A stretch of 56,758 bases of DNA, from positions 1 through 56,758 of the forward strand of contig CAXYWB010000007.1 in NCBI GenBank assembly GCA_964292695.1, in the 5' to 3' direction. This document shows, piece by piece, positions 7,227 through 15,119 of this stretch (within the stretch, counting starts at the first letter, position 1; each line of letters opens with the position of its first letter). The notes under the pieces were generated by a model. That model did no database searches, was not told where the DNA came from, and was given only the letters and a program-made list of their open reading frames with translations. The translations under genes and the position numbers were made by a program. The stretch is from UPXZ01 sp018055865. Its GTDB lineage: Bacteria > Bacteroidota > Bacteroidia > Bacteroidales > Paludibacteraceae.

Positions 7227-9023
7227 ATGAGTAATACAAAATTATCAGCAGGCGAAATTGTTGAGTTAATGATCAAAGACCGGATGATTTCCAGAAAATC
7301 AGCCGAAGAATTTGTTAAAGTGTTTTTTTCAGTCATCGAAGACGCTCTGATTGATGGTGAAACAGTAAAAATAAAAGGATTAGGCACGTTCAAATCGCAA
7401 TGGAACGAAGCGCGCAAAAGCGTGAATGTGAATACCGGTGAGGAAATCCTGATCGAAGGATTTTACAGAGCAGCCTTTATACCCGAAAATGAATTGAGAG
7501 AGTTGATCAACGAACCTTTTTCACACCTCGAACCGGTAGAACTCGATCCATTGCCCGAAAATAAAACAGAGCAAAAGGTTGGTAATGAAGAAGATGAAGA
7601 TCAGAATGACATAATCGAGCCTTTAGAGCCTTTACGTGTGTTCGAAGAGCAGGCCGAAGAAATTAAAGAATTACTGTCAGAAATCAATGCTCTGTCACCC
7701 GAAAAAGTGAAGCTTTCCGAAATAGAGTCAGATAAAGTGAAACAGGAGGCAGCGAATCCGGAAGATACGAACGTAGAAGTTATTAAGGAAGGCACTGCAC
7801 AGGCAGATGAAGCAACAGAAGAAATTTCTGAAAAAACAGAAACGACAGACGAAAGAAACGAGGTGACAAAACCCGACAATATAGAACAGAAAATATCTGA
7901 ATTTGATTTTGAAGGTTTTGATATAATCAGGGATATTTCTGCAAGATTTACCGAGGTAGATGCGGTTTCTTTTTTTGCTGATTTGAAGCAGGAAGAGAGC
8001 TCAGAACCATCTGTGGAAACAGAATCAATTCCTGAAATAATCAACGTCGAAAACGAGGCAGAAATTCCTGAAGATTATTACGCTGAAGAAAATCCGGAAA
8101 CTATTAAGGAAGATGAAACAGATGATGTTGATGATGTAGTTGATGATGAAGATGAAGCAGCTGATGCTGATGATGATGATGATGATAATGATAATTCAGT
8201 TGAACAAATGGATGGAGAGTTGACGAAAGCGATAGACGAAAAAGAAGAAGAATACGAAAATAACGAAGAAGAAATCTCAGTTGCCGAAAATCTGGCCTTT
8301 GAAAATACGCAAGAAGTGGCTGAGAAGAAAACTATAGCCTCAAATCAGCCTTTGGAAGAAACACCTGTTGAAGCAAAAGAACCTGAGGCAAATACAGAGA
8401 AAAAGATTATTGAAAGTGCATCCAAAACACCTCAGAGAAGAAAACGGACTTATCGTGAACCGGAAAAGAAAAAACGACCGGTTTGGCTTTTTACAGTGCT
8501 GGGAGTAATAGCTTTAGCTGCTGTTTTACTGGTTGCTGTTTTGTTTGTCAAAAAGAATCTGGATCAGCAAAAAAATAAAATGTACATGGAGTATTTAGCT
8601 GATTCTACCATTCGTGCTTTGCAGGTTCAGAAGGCTGAAGACTCGCTGAGCCTCGCCGGTGATTCTCTTCAAACGACTGATACTGCTACGGCGAAAAATC
8701 CTGAACAACCGCCAATGGTTGATACGGCAAAAGTGACAGCATCAGGAAATGTTTTTGATGCACCGAGATCCTACACGCAACTCATCACAACCGAAAAAAT
8801 GGTGGCAGGAAGTCAGCTCACCAAATTTGCACGTCAGTATTACGGTCATCCACACTTCTGGGTGTATATTTATGAAGCCAACAGAGATGTAATCAAAGAT
8901 CCGAACAATGTGCCGCTTGGAATAAGTGTGAAAATTCCAAAGCTGGATGCCCGCCTGGTCGACCCGAAGAGTAAAGAAAGCCTGAATTTTGCCTTGAAAT
9001 TGCAGGCGGAATACCTGAAATAG
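7227..9023 (+). CDS. HU-domain / acidic linker / transmembrane / LysM fusion protein
   Basis: A 598-residue protein with an unusual layout. Residues 1-95 form an HU/IHF-type DNA-binding domain (IKGLGTFKSQWNEARKSVNV). Residues 100-400 are a long, very acidic, probably unfolded linker with a run of Asp encoded by a GAT repeat. A basic patch (PQRRKRTYREPEKKKRPVW) precedes a single membrane helix at about 421-443. The C-terminal part has a LysM-like domain at about 522-575 (QYYGHPHFWVYIYEANRD...VPLGISVKIPKL). If the HU end is in the cytoplasm, as the basic patch suggests, the LysM end is periplasmic and could touch peptidoglycan. Related fusions are known in Bacteroidales as unstudied HU/LysM proteins. 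Confidence 0.88.
   Translation: MSNTKLSAGEIVELMIKDRMISRKSAEEFVKVFFSVIEDALIDGETVKIKGLGTFKSQWNEARKSVNVNTGEEILIEGFYRAAFIPENELRELINEPFSHLEPVELDPLPENKTEQKVGNEEDEDQNDIIEPLEPLRVFEEQAEEIKELLSEINALSPEKVKLSEIESDKVKQEAANPEDTNVEVIKEGTAQADEATEEISEKTETTDERNEVTKPDNIEQKISEFDFEGFDIIRDISARFTEVDAVSFFADLKQEESSEPSVETESIPEIINVENEAEIPEDYYAEENPETIKEDETDDVDDVVDDEDEAADADDDDDDNDNSVEQMDGELTKAIDEKEEEYENNEEEISVAENLAFENTQEVAEKKTIASNQPLEETPVEAKEPEANTEKKIIESASKTPQRRKRTYREPEKKKRPVWLFTVLGVIALAAVLLVAVLFVKKNLDQQKNKMYMEYLADSTIRALQVQKAEDSLSLAGDSLQTTDTATAKNPEQPPMVDTAKVTASGNVFDAPRSYTQLITTEKMVAGSQLTKFARQYYGHPHFWVYIYEANRDVIKDPNNVPLGISVKIPKLDARLVDPKSKESLNFALKLQAEYLK
8112..8192 (+). repeat. GAT-rich microsatellite inside the HU-LysM gene
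   Basis: Runs of GATGAT interrupted by GTT, GAA and GCT encode an Asp-rich segment of the linker. Being a trinucleotide repeat, length changes would keep the frame. Confidence 0.8.
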
Positions 9024-9043
9024 AAAAATAAATATTGCCACAG

Positions 9044-9083
9044 AAAAGGCATTACGGTCAAATCCTGACCGTAATGCCTTTTT
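9044..9083. terminator. Bidirectional terminator shared with the hisF 3' end
   Basis: A 17-bp perfect stem (AAAAGGCATTACGGTCA and its complement) with a 5-base loop is flanked by A and T runs, so it works in both directions. It lies between the HU-LysM gene and the convergent hisF. The whole right arm and the TGA of hisF lie within it: the last hisF codons form part of the stem. Confidence 0.9.
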
Positions 9084-9813
9084 CTTTCAGGAAATGTTTT
9101 AATGCATAAATTTCAATTTCGCTGTAATGAAAAATGCTGGCAGCCAGTGCTGCATCAGCTTTTCCTTCGGTGAATACATCCACAAAGTGCTGCATGATGC
9201 CTGCACCGCCGCTTGCTATTACAGGCACATTCACAGCTTCGGAAATGGCGCGCGTAATATCGGTAGCAAATCCGTTTTTTGTGCCATCGTGATTCATGGA
9301 AGTGAGCAGTATTTCGCCCACACCGAGTGCCACGGCCTGTTCGGCCCAGTCCATCGTTTTCATTTCAGTAGGAATGCGGCCACCGTTCAGATACACGTAC
9401 CAATCTCCATTCATCCATTTTGTATCGATAGCCAGCACCACACACTGACTCCCGAAATTGTCTGCCAGTTGCCTGATTAGTTGCGGATTACGAACTGCTG
9501 CGGTGTTCACCGAAATTTTATCAGCCCCGCAGCTCAGCAGCAACGATACATCCGCTACCGAAGATATTCCACCTCCAACTGTAAAGGGAATATTAATTTC
9601 GCGTGCTATATGTGTCACCAGTTCCGAGAGGGTTTTACGTTTTTCGTGGGTAGCAGTTATGTCCAGAAAAACAAGTTCATCAGCCCCCATTTCCGCGTAG
9701 CGTTTCCCCAGTTCCACGGGGTCGCCCACATCGCGTATATCCACAAAGTTAATTCCTTTTACCGTTTTGCCGTCTTTCACGTCTAAGCACGGAATAATTC
9801 TTTTTGTCAGCAC
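9058..9813 (-). CDS. hisF: Imidazole glycerol phosphate synthase, cyclase subunit HisF
   Basis: TIM-barrel protein of 251 residues that closes the imidazole ring in histidine biosynthesis, using ammonia from HisH, and releases AICAR. The catalytic aspartates are at Asp11 (PCLDVKDG) and Asp130 (AIDTK), the same numbers as in the well-studied enzymes. The phosphate-binding GGGI and ASGGAG turns are present. No other his gene is in the window on either side, so this copy is either detached from the main operon or its partner genes lie elsewhere. Its end overlaps a terminator hairpin. Confidence 0.96.
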   Translation of the reverse strand: MLTKRIIPCLDVKDGKTVKGINFVDIRDVGDPVELGKRYAEMGADELVFLDITATHEKRKTLSELVTHIAREINIPFTVGGGISSVADVSLLLSCGADKISVNTAAVRNPQLIRQLADNFGSQCVVLAIDTKWMNGDWYVYLNGGRIPTEMKTMDWAEQAVALGVGEILLTSMNHDGTKNGFATDITRAISEAVNVPVIASGGAGIMQHFVDVFTEGKADAALAASIFHYSEIEIYALKHFLKEKGITVRI

Positions 9814-9852
9814 TTTTCTTTAGATTTACAAATTACAATTTACAATACACTC

Positions 9853-9900
9853 TTAAGTCCCCTGCCCTTTATCCCGCAAGGGCGGTAGGGGCTTTAGGGG
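9853..9900. repeat. Palindromic CTAAATCCCC-family repeat
   Basis: TAAGTCCCCTGCC...GGGGCTTTAGGGG forms an imperfect palindrome in the 90-base gap between hisF and mtaB. It belongs to the dispersed family whose core is CTAAATCCCCTGAAGGGGACTT, seen at several other gaps in the window. Confidence 0.7.
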
Positions 9901-9904
9901 ATAA

Positions 9905-11215
9905 TCAGCCAACCACAAGTGCCGTTTTATCAGCGTTCCACTCTCCCAAAGTCACTTTCTCTGCCATATTCACCATTTTCTTGTCATACATTCGTTCCAC
10001 ACGAACGTAATTTTCAGTAAATCCGTGCATTACATCTCCATCCCGCTTGGATTCCCACAGCACTTTTGCCGATTTGCCGATTTGTTTGCCATAAAATGCT
10101 TTTGTTTTTTCGTCAGAAATGCTATGCAGCAGATCACTCCTGCGTTTGCGCTCTTTTATTGCCACATTGTGTTCTATTTCAAGCATTTTAGTATCGGCAC
10201 GTTCCGAATAGGTGAAAACATGTAATTGGGAAAAATCAAGTATTTTCAGGAAATTCACACTTTCTTCGAAAAGTGCGTCCGTTTCGCCCCGCACTCCCAC
10301 AATGGTATCCACGCCAATGAAAGCATCGGGCAGATATTGCCTGATAATGGCCGCTTTTTCTGCGAAATCTTCGGTAGAATAACGTCGTTTCATCAATTGG
10401 AGTACCGCGTTGCTGCCGCTCTGGAGCGGAATGTGAAAATGAGGCATAAAGTGCTTACTTTCAGCCACAAAGCGAACAATTTCCTCGGTCAGTAAATTAG
10501 GCTCCACCGACGAAATCCGGAAGCGTACTTCCGCGTCAATTTCATCCAGCGCCTGTATCAGACCGATGAATTTCTCTCCGTTTCGTTTGCCGAATTCACC
10601 CGTATTCACACCCGTGAGCACTATTTCTTTGGCTCCCTGAGCAATGATTTCCCGGGATATTTTCACCGTTTCGGTTATGGTTCCACTCCGGCTGTGACCG
10701 CGTGCCAGCGGAATAGTACAAAACGAACAGTAGTAATCGCATCCATCCTGAATTTTCAGGAAATAGCGGGTTCGGTCATCGTGCGAAACGGAAGGTTTAA
10801 ATTCTTTCACTTTCAGAATATCTCCGCGCCTGATTTTAGAACCGGAAGTTACTTTTGTTTCGTCCAGATAGCTTAGCATATCAAATTTTTCGTTAGCACC
10901 TAATACCAGATCTACTCCTTCGATACGGGCAATTTCGTCCGGTTTGAGCTGTGCATAGCATCCGGTCACTATCATTTTGGCATTGGGATGCAGGCGGTGC
11001 AGGCGGCTGATTGCCTGGCGGCACTTATGGTCGGCAGTATCGGTCACCGAGCACGTGTTGATGATGCAAATGTCGGCTTCCTCGCCGGCACGTGCTTTAA
11101 TGAATCCTGCATCGGCAAGCTGTTTGCCTATAGCTGAGGTTTCAGCAAAGTTCAACTTGCAGCCGAGTGTATGGTAAACTACTTTTTTATTGGTAAATAT
11201 CGTATTGTCAATCAT
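9905..11215 (-). CDS. mtaB: tRNA (N6-threonylcarbamoyladenosine-37-C2) methylthiotransferase MtaB
   Basis: Radical SAM methylthiotransferase of 436 residues that converts t6A37 to ms2t6A37 in tRNAs reading ANN codons. Auxiliary-cluster cysteines are Cys19 (TLGCKLNFAET), Cys55 (NTCSVTD) and Cys86 (TGCYAQ). The radical SAM cluster is Cys159-x3-Cys163-x2-Cys166 (GCDYYCSFC), followed by IPLARGHSRS. TLGCKLN and NTCSVT mark the MtaB rather than the MiaB or RimO branch. With RimO 4 kb away the window carries two of the paralogous methylthiotransferases. It is transcribed with or ahead of hisF, 91 bases upstream. Confidence 0.95.
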   Translation of the reverse strand: MIDNTIFTNKKVVYHTLGCKLNFAETSAIGKQLADAGFIKARAGEEADICIINTCSVTDTADHKCRQAISRLHRLHPNAKMIVTGCYAQLKPDEIARIEGVDLVLGANEKFDMLSYLDETKVTSGSKIRRGDILKVKEFKPSVSHDDRTRYFLKIQDGCDYYCSFCTIPLARGHSRSGTITETVKISREIIAQGAKEIVLTGVNTGEFGKRNGEKFIGLIQALDEIDAEVRFRISSVEPNLLTEEIVRFVAESKHFMPHFHIPLQSGSNAVLQLMKRRYSTEDFAEKAAIIRQYLPDAFIGVDTIVGVRGETDALFEESVNFLKILDFSQLHVFTYSERADTKMLEIEHNVAIKERKRRSDLLHSISDEKTKAFYGKQIGKSAKVLWESKRDGDVMHGFTENYVRVERMYDKKMVNMAEKVTLGEWNADKTALVVG

Positions 11216-11380
11216 TTTTTTTCAAACTATAAAAAATACAGAACACTGACTTTCAGACTTTGTGAATTGCCTCCTGAATAAGGCTTATTACGTTGTTCTG
11301 AAACCATCTGTTTATTTTCAGCCTGCAAAGTTACAAAAAAATAGAACTACTCCGAAATGTAATATCCCGCTCTTTTTGTT

Positions 11381-11388
11381 TATCTTTG
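11381..11388 (+). promoter_or_regulatory. -7 element of the T9SS nuclease gene
   Basis: TATCTTTG fits TAnnTTTG exactly. It lies 26 bases before the ATG at 11415, giving a very short leader. No clear TTTG is found at the -33 position. Confidence 0.6.
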
Positions 11389-11414
11389 CAGGCTCTATTT
11401 ACAGCGTTTTTTTT

Positions 11415-13346
11415 ATGAAAAATTTTTATCTTTTACTGTTTACTTGTTTTGTTACTGTTGCTTCGGCTCAGATAAACGTTTCTATTTCTGCTATTCAGGG
11501 CAGCGGCAGCACTACTGCATATCAAGGTCAAATTGTTGCCACATCGGGTGTTGTTACATCTAAGTACGTGGGCAGCGGAATGATTAACGGTTTTTTCATT
11601 CAGGATGCCGCCGGCGACGGAAATCCAGCCACATCCGACGGTATATTTGTTTATTCTTCCAATACAACAATTTCAATAGGCGATAAAATACAGCTAACTG
11701 CAAAAGCAAGTGAATATAATAATCGTACACAGCTATCGGAAGTGTCTAATATGCAGATTATTAGCCAAAATAGCACGTTGCCCGTTGCCAAAATTGTGTA
11801 CGATATTTACAACTGGGATTGGGAAAGATACGAAGGTATGCTGGTGGAATTTCAACAAACTCTATATGTCAATAATACCTACAACCTCCAGCAATACGGC
11901 GAACTGGAACTGGGCATCCGGCGGCGGCCTTCGCCAACCAATGTTACTTTTCCGGGTTCATCCGAATACAAAGCCCTGGTCAGCGAAAACTCACTTCCAC
12001 CCATTTACATGGACGATGCGTACAATTCATATACCTATCCGGTTGTGTTTGCCGACGAAAACGGCACCCGAAGAACCGGCGAACGGGTGGATAAGTTGCA
12101 GGCAGTGGTTGATTATGCAAATTCAAAGTACGTGATTTATCCCGCCCGTTTTCCCGTTCAGTTTTATGGAAATCCCAGAAATATCACTCACGATAACATC
12201 GGAAACTACAACCTGAAAGTATGTGGTTTCAATCTGGAATACTACCTTACAACACCCAATTCATCCGGCATGGGACCCTCTAATCAAGTAGAACTGGATC
12301 GTCAGCACACCAAAATAGTGGATGCAATGCTGGCTATTGATGCCGATGTGTACGGCCTGGTAGAAATAGAACAGGGGCAACAGGCTCTCACCAAACTTTC
12401 GCAAGCACTCAATTCGGCTACCGGCGGCGGTAAATATTCTTTTATAAACGATGGAGGCTCGGTCAACGGCACTTACACCAAGGCAGCATTTCTGTATCGT
12501 TCGGACAGGGTTACTCCTTACAAAACGATGAGAAGTATTAATTCTGAAGGACCATCAAACCGAAAAAAACTTCAGGCATTTACCCTAAAAAGCAACAGCG
12601 AGCGGTTCACTTACAGCATCAACCATTTCAAAGCCAAAAGCGGATGCTCATCGGCTTCGGGAAGTGACGCCGACCAGAGAGACGGACAAAGTTGCTACAA
12701 TGCGACCCGGGTGGCCGAAGCAACTGCCGTAATTAGTGCCATTAATTCAAACAAAAGTTTTTACGATGACGAGGATGCACTTGTGATGGGCGACTTGAAT
12801 GCATATGCAATGGAAGATCCGATACAGACGTTTGTTCGGGCAGGATACACTGATTTGCATCAGCAATTTCACGCAGATAGTGCTTACAGCTATGTTTACC
12901 GCGGAGAAGCCGGATACCTGGACCATGCGCTGGCTAACGAAAGTCTGGCAAAACAGATTACCGGAGTTACCGTTTTTCACATCAATGCCGATGAACCAGC
13001 CATGTTTGAATACAGCGGATCTGCTTATCAGCCGAATATGTTCCGCTCTTCCGATCATGATCCGGTTGTAGTGGGAATACGGCTGGGTGAAAATGTAAAT
13101 GTCAACGAATTGCCATTTGATGAAAAAGTAAAGATATATCCAACGGTAGTCAGTGAAATTCTCCATATCGATAATGCTGAAGATGCATACGTGCAAATAT
13201 TCTCGGTTAACGGCATTAAATTATACCAGCAACTTCTGAAAGGAAATGAACTGAATGTAAAAGAAGCCGGACTGATTCCGGGTGCCTACATCATCCGTGT
13301 ATTGGACGAAAACAGGATTGTAAGCCGGATTATATTTGTGAAATAA
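11415..13346 (+). CDS. Secreted endonuclease/exonuclease/phosphatase-fold nuclease with T9SS sorting domain
   Basis: A 643-residue exported protein. Residues 1-20 are a signal peptide (ends VASAQ). An OB-like N-terminal part (20-260) resembles those of extracellular nucleases. The EEP catalytic domain (about 265-555) has FNLEYY, the metal-binding Glu in GLVEIEQ, NHFKAKSG, MGDLNAY near 457 and SSDHDPV near 545. The last 75 residues (VKIYPTVVSEILHI... to GAYIIRVLDENRIVSRIIFVK) are a type A T9SS C-terminal domain. It probably degrades DNA or nucleic acid outside the cell. A longer frame from 11262 has no signal peptide and runs through the promoter; ATG 11415 is chosen. Confidence 0.92.
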   Translation: MKNFYLLLFTCFVTVASAQINVSISAIQGSGSTTAYQGQIVATSGVVTSKYVGSGMINGFFIQDAAGDGNPATSDGIFVYSSNTTISIGDKIQLTAKASEYNNRTQLSEVSNMQIISQNSTLPVAKIVYDIYNWDWERYEGMLVEFQQTLYVNNTYNLQQYGELELGIRRRPSPTNVTFPGSSEYKALVSENSLPPIYMDDAYNSYTYPVVFADENGTRRTGERVDKLQAVVDYANSKYVIYPARFPVQFYGNPRNITHDNIGNYNLKVCGFNLEYYLTTPNSSGMGPSNQVELDRQHTKIVDAMLAIDADVYGLVEIEQGQQALTKLSQALNSATGGGKYSFINDGGSVNGTYTKAAFLYRSDRVTPYKTMRSINSEGPSNRKKLQAFTLKSNSERFTYSINHFKAKSGCSSASGSDADQRDGQSCYNATRVAEATAVISAINSNKSFYDDEDALVMGDLNAYAMEDPIQTFVRAGYTDLHQQFHADSAYSYVYRGEAGYLDHALANESLAKQITGVTVFHINADEPAMFEYSGSAYQPNMFRSSDHDPVVVGIRLGENVNVNELPFDEKVKIYPTVVSEILHIDNAEDAYVQIFSVNGIKLYQQLLKGNELNVKEAGLIPGAYIIRVLDENRIVSRIIFVK

Positions 13347-13358
13347 ACACCCGGCATG

Positions 13359-13390
13359 TTTGATTAGTCAGAAAAAAGGTTGTATCTTTG
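13359..13390 (+). promoter_or_regulatory. Promoter of tRNA-Leu
   Basis: TTTG at 13359-13362 and TATCTTTG at 13383-13390, spacer 20 bp, an exact consensus match 26 bp before the tRNA. Confidence 0.8.
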
Positions 13391-13416
13391 CACCCGTTAT
13401 TGAAAAAACGAAACTT

Positions 13417-13498
13417 GCGGTTGTGGCGTAATTGGTAGCCGCGCCAGACTTAGGATCTGGTGCCGAGAGGCGTGGGGGTTCGAGTCCCTTCAGCCGCA
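13417..13498 (+). tRNA. tRNA-Leu (anticodon TAG)
   Basis: An 82-base class II tRNA. The acceptor stem pairs GCGGTTG with CAGCCGC, leaving discriminator A. The anticodon arm CCAGA-CTTAGGA-TCTGG gives anticodon TAG, reading CUA/CUN leucine codons. A long variable arm (TGCCGAGAGGCGT) and the T arm GGGGGTTCGAGTCCC are present. The CCA end is not encoded. It has its own promoter and terminator. Confidence 0.96.
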
Positions 13499-13500
13499 CA

Positions 13501-13540
13501 AAAAAACTCCCTTAAGAATAATTCTTGAGGGAGTTTTTTA
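13501..13540 (+). terminator. Terminator after tRNA-Leu
   Basis: ACTCCCTTAAGAA pairs with TTCTTGAGGGAGT (one G-T pair) around a 3-base loop, flanked by A-run and T-run. Confidence 0.88.
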
Positions 13541-13634
13541 GTTTATCACGAGACTGAGCTACATAGAACATAAACATGAAACAAGTTCGACAAAATTGAA
13601 TTAAAAATTATTTTGATTATTTTTTTTCAAACGA

Positions 13635-13665
13635 CTTGTTTATAGAGTAGTGATTTTTATCTTTG
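13635..13665 (+). promoter_or_regulatory. Promoter ahead of the decayed acyltransferase and nitroreductase
   Basis: TATCTTTG at 13658-13665 with CTTG at 13635-13638 (19-bp spacer). It originally served the acyltransferase gene and now may drive the nitroreductase, about 350 bases downstream. Confidence 0.6.
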
Positions 13666-13743
13666 CATTCTTTCTTTTTTCGTTGTAATGTGTGACTAAA
13701 GCACGATTAACTCAACTTTACACATGTAGAATTTCATTTACCC

Positions 13744-14004
13744 ATGAAAGAAAATTACGTATGGGCTACAAATCAGAGGGTGATTGCAATTATTTCCCTA
13801 ATTGTATTGCATGTTTCAGGGCCTGTTTTGAGCAAATATGCTACTGTAACCGACGGCGAATGGCTTAGAGCAAATATTTTTGATAGTATTGTGCGGTTTT
13901 GTGTACCTGTCTTTTAAATGTTGACAGGGGCGCTGATCTTATCCAGAACCTACGCATTACCCGATTTTTTCAAAAAACGTTTTTTGCGTATAATTTGCAT
14001 ACAT
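13744..14004 (+). pseudogene. Remnant of an acyltransferase-3 family membrane protein
   Basis: From the ATG at 13744 the frame reads NQRVIAIISLIVLHVSGPVLSKYA and IVRFCVPVF, the first membrane helix region of acyltransferase-3 (OatA/WecH-like) proteins. It then meets TAA at 13915-13917 and continues in the same frame with MLTGALILSRTYALPDFFKKRFLRI, which is the next expected segment (family: VPVFFMLSGALLL...KRFLRI). So one codon has become a stop. The remaining three quarters of the gene (normally about 330-380 residues) are gone; the frame runs straight into the nitroreductase start at 14017. Confidence 0.75.
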
Positions 14005-14016
14005 AAAAAAAAGAGA

Positions 14017-14868
14017 ATGATACAAAACATAGAAAAAGTAATACGAACGCGTAAATCGATACGGACATACGACGGTACAGCTATAGAACCGGAGACAAAG
14101 CAACAGATAATCAGCTACATGCAGTCGTGCAATGAGGGGATATTTGGCAACAGGGTGGATTTCTACTGGATAGATGGAAGTGCCGGTGAATACAAAGATG
14201 TAAAACTCGGAACGTATGGCATTATCAACGGTACGAAGAGTTTTATCATCGGTAAGGTAAAAGAAGGGGAGAGAAACATGGAAGATTTCGGGTTTTGCAT
14301 GGAAAAAGTGATTTTGTACTGCACGCAACTGAACATCGGAACCTGCTGGATGGGAGGTACGTACAAAAAAACGGACTTTGCATCTGCTGTTGGTTTACAG
14401 GACGATGAAATTATTCCTGCCATCACGCCCGTTGGCTATTTTGGAACTAAAAGACGAACCATTGATAAAATGATCAGAAGCATTGCCGGCTCTGAACAAC
14501 GCAAAGCCTTCGACGAAATGTTTTTTTCTGAAAGTTTTTCGCAGCCGCTTGCCGAAAAACAACGGTCGGCATACGGTTATTTTCTCGAAATGGTCAGGTT
14601 GGCTCCTTCAGCTTCCAATAAGCAGCCCTGGAGAATCGTGTTGATGAATAATGTGTTTCATTTTTATCTGAAACGCACCCCGAATTACAACAACAACAAA
14701 TTCCTGCCGTCCGATTTACAGCGGGTAGATATGGGTATAGCTATGTCGCATTTTGACCTGGCATTATCCGAAAAGAACGTAAAACACCAATGGATAACAG
14801 TAGATCCGGGCCTGGCAACCGATGAGATGACGGAATATTGCTTCGGGTGTGAGGTGGAACTGCCCTAA
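14017..14868 (+). CDS. Nitroreductase family protein (TM1586-like)
   Basis: A 283-residue cytoplasmic protein of the putative TM nitroreductase type. The first half opens with IRTRKSIRTYDG, the usual flavin-contacting start, and has GICW-like TCWMGG near 110. The second half has MVRLAPSASNKQPWRIV near 190-206, the classical FMN-binding segment, and DMGIAMSHFDLAL. Substrate unknown. The open frame extends upstream to 13918, but those 33 codons are the tail of the decayed acyltransferase; ATG 14017 gives the family start. The TAA stop lies inside a CTAAATCCCC repeat, so the true C-terminus may have been altered by that repeat. Confidence 0.85.
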   Translation: MIQNIEKVIRTRKSIRTYDGTAIEPETKQQIISYMQSCNEGIFGNRVDFYWIDGSAGEYKDVKLGTYGIINGTKSFIIGKVKEGERNMEDFGFCMEKVILYCTQLNIGTCWMGGTYKKTDFASAVGLQDDEIIPAITPVGYFGTKRRTIDKMIRSIAGSEQRKAFDEMFFSESFSQPLAEKQRSAYGYFLEMVRLAPSASNKQPWRIVLMNNVFHFYLKRTPNYNNNKFLPSDLQRVDMGIAMSHFDLALSEKNVKHQWITVDPGLATDEMTEYCFGCEVELP

Positions 14869-14932
14869 ATCCCCGGAAGGGGATTTGAAGACAGTCCGAA
14901 TGGTTTTTCCTCTCCCTTTAGGGGGGTGGGAG
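14865..14932. repeat. CTAAATCCCC-family palindromic repeats
   Basis: CTAAATCCCCGGAAGGGGATTT (two bases over twenty only in the pair of arms: CTAAATCCCC and GGGGATTTG) starts at 14865 and includes the nitroreductase stop codon. A second unit in the form CTCCCTTTAGGGGGGTGGGAG follows at 14911-14932. Confidence 0.75.
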
Positions 14933-14945
14933 TATTTCTAGTACA

Positions 14946-15119
14946 TTATTATATAAGTCGTCTTGACTTTTTATAATGTCGCCTCTACGAGGCTTTAATT
15001 AGCAACGCAAATAATATTCTACCTCCCGATAGTTATCGGGAATCGCCTCTACGAGGCTACATTTTCAGTATCAGAGCGACATTATCGCTTTATAAAAAAG
15101 TCAGGACGAACTAATATTA
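14946..15119. repeat. Palindromic element with imperfect terminal inverted repeats
   Basis: The left end (AGTCGTCTTGACTTTTTATA, then ATGTCGC) is complementary to the right end (GCGACATTAT, then TATAAAAAAGTCAGGACGA) with a small CGCT insert and a few mismatches. Inside are two direct copies of TCGCCTCTACGAGGCT (about 14979 and 15043), each itself palindromic at its core, and a CCCGATAGTTATCGGG hairpin at 15025-15040. It has the size and build of a small non-coding mobile element or a nested set of palindromes. It ends at the ATG of the next gene. It is not related to the 151-bp element. Confidence 0.65.

Noticed and set aside
7601..8044. 147-codon minus-strand frame, Ser-rich, opposite the HU-LysM linker
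   Set aside because: It is the mirror of an acidic Glu/Asp-rich coding region, which leaves the opposite strand open by codon bias.
11345..11365. Element-like ACTCCGAAATGTAATAT upstream of the T9SS nuclease
   Set aside because: It resembles the left end of the 151-bp element over about 15 bases but has no matching right end.
11262..11414. 51-codon in-frame extension upstream of the T9SS nuclease
   Set aside because: It passes through the promoter element and would put the signal peptide inside the protein.
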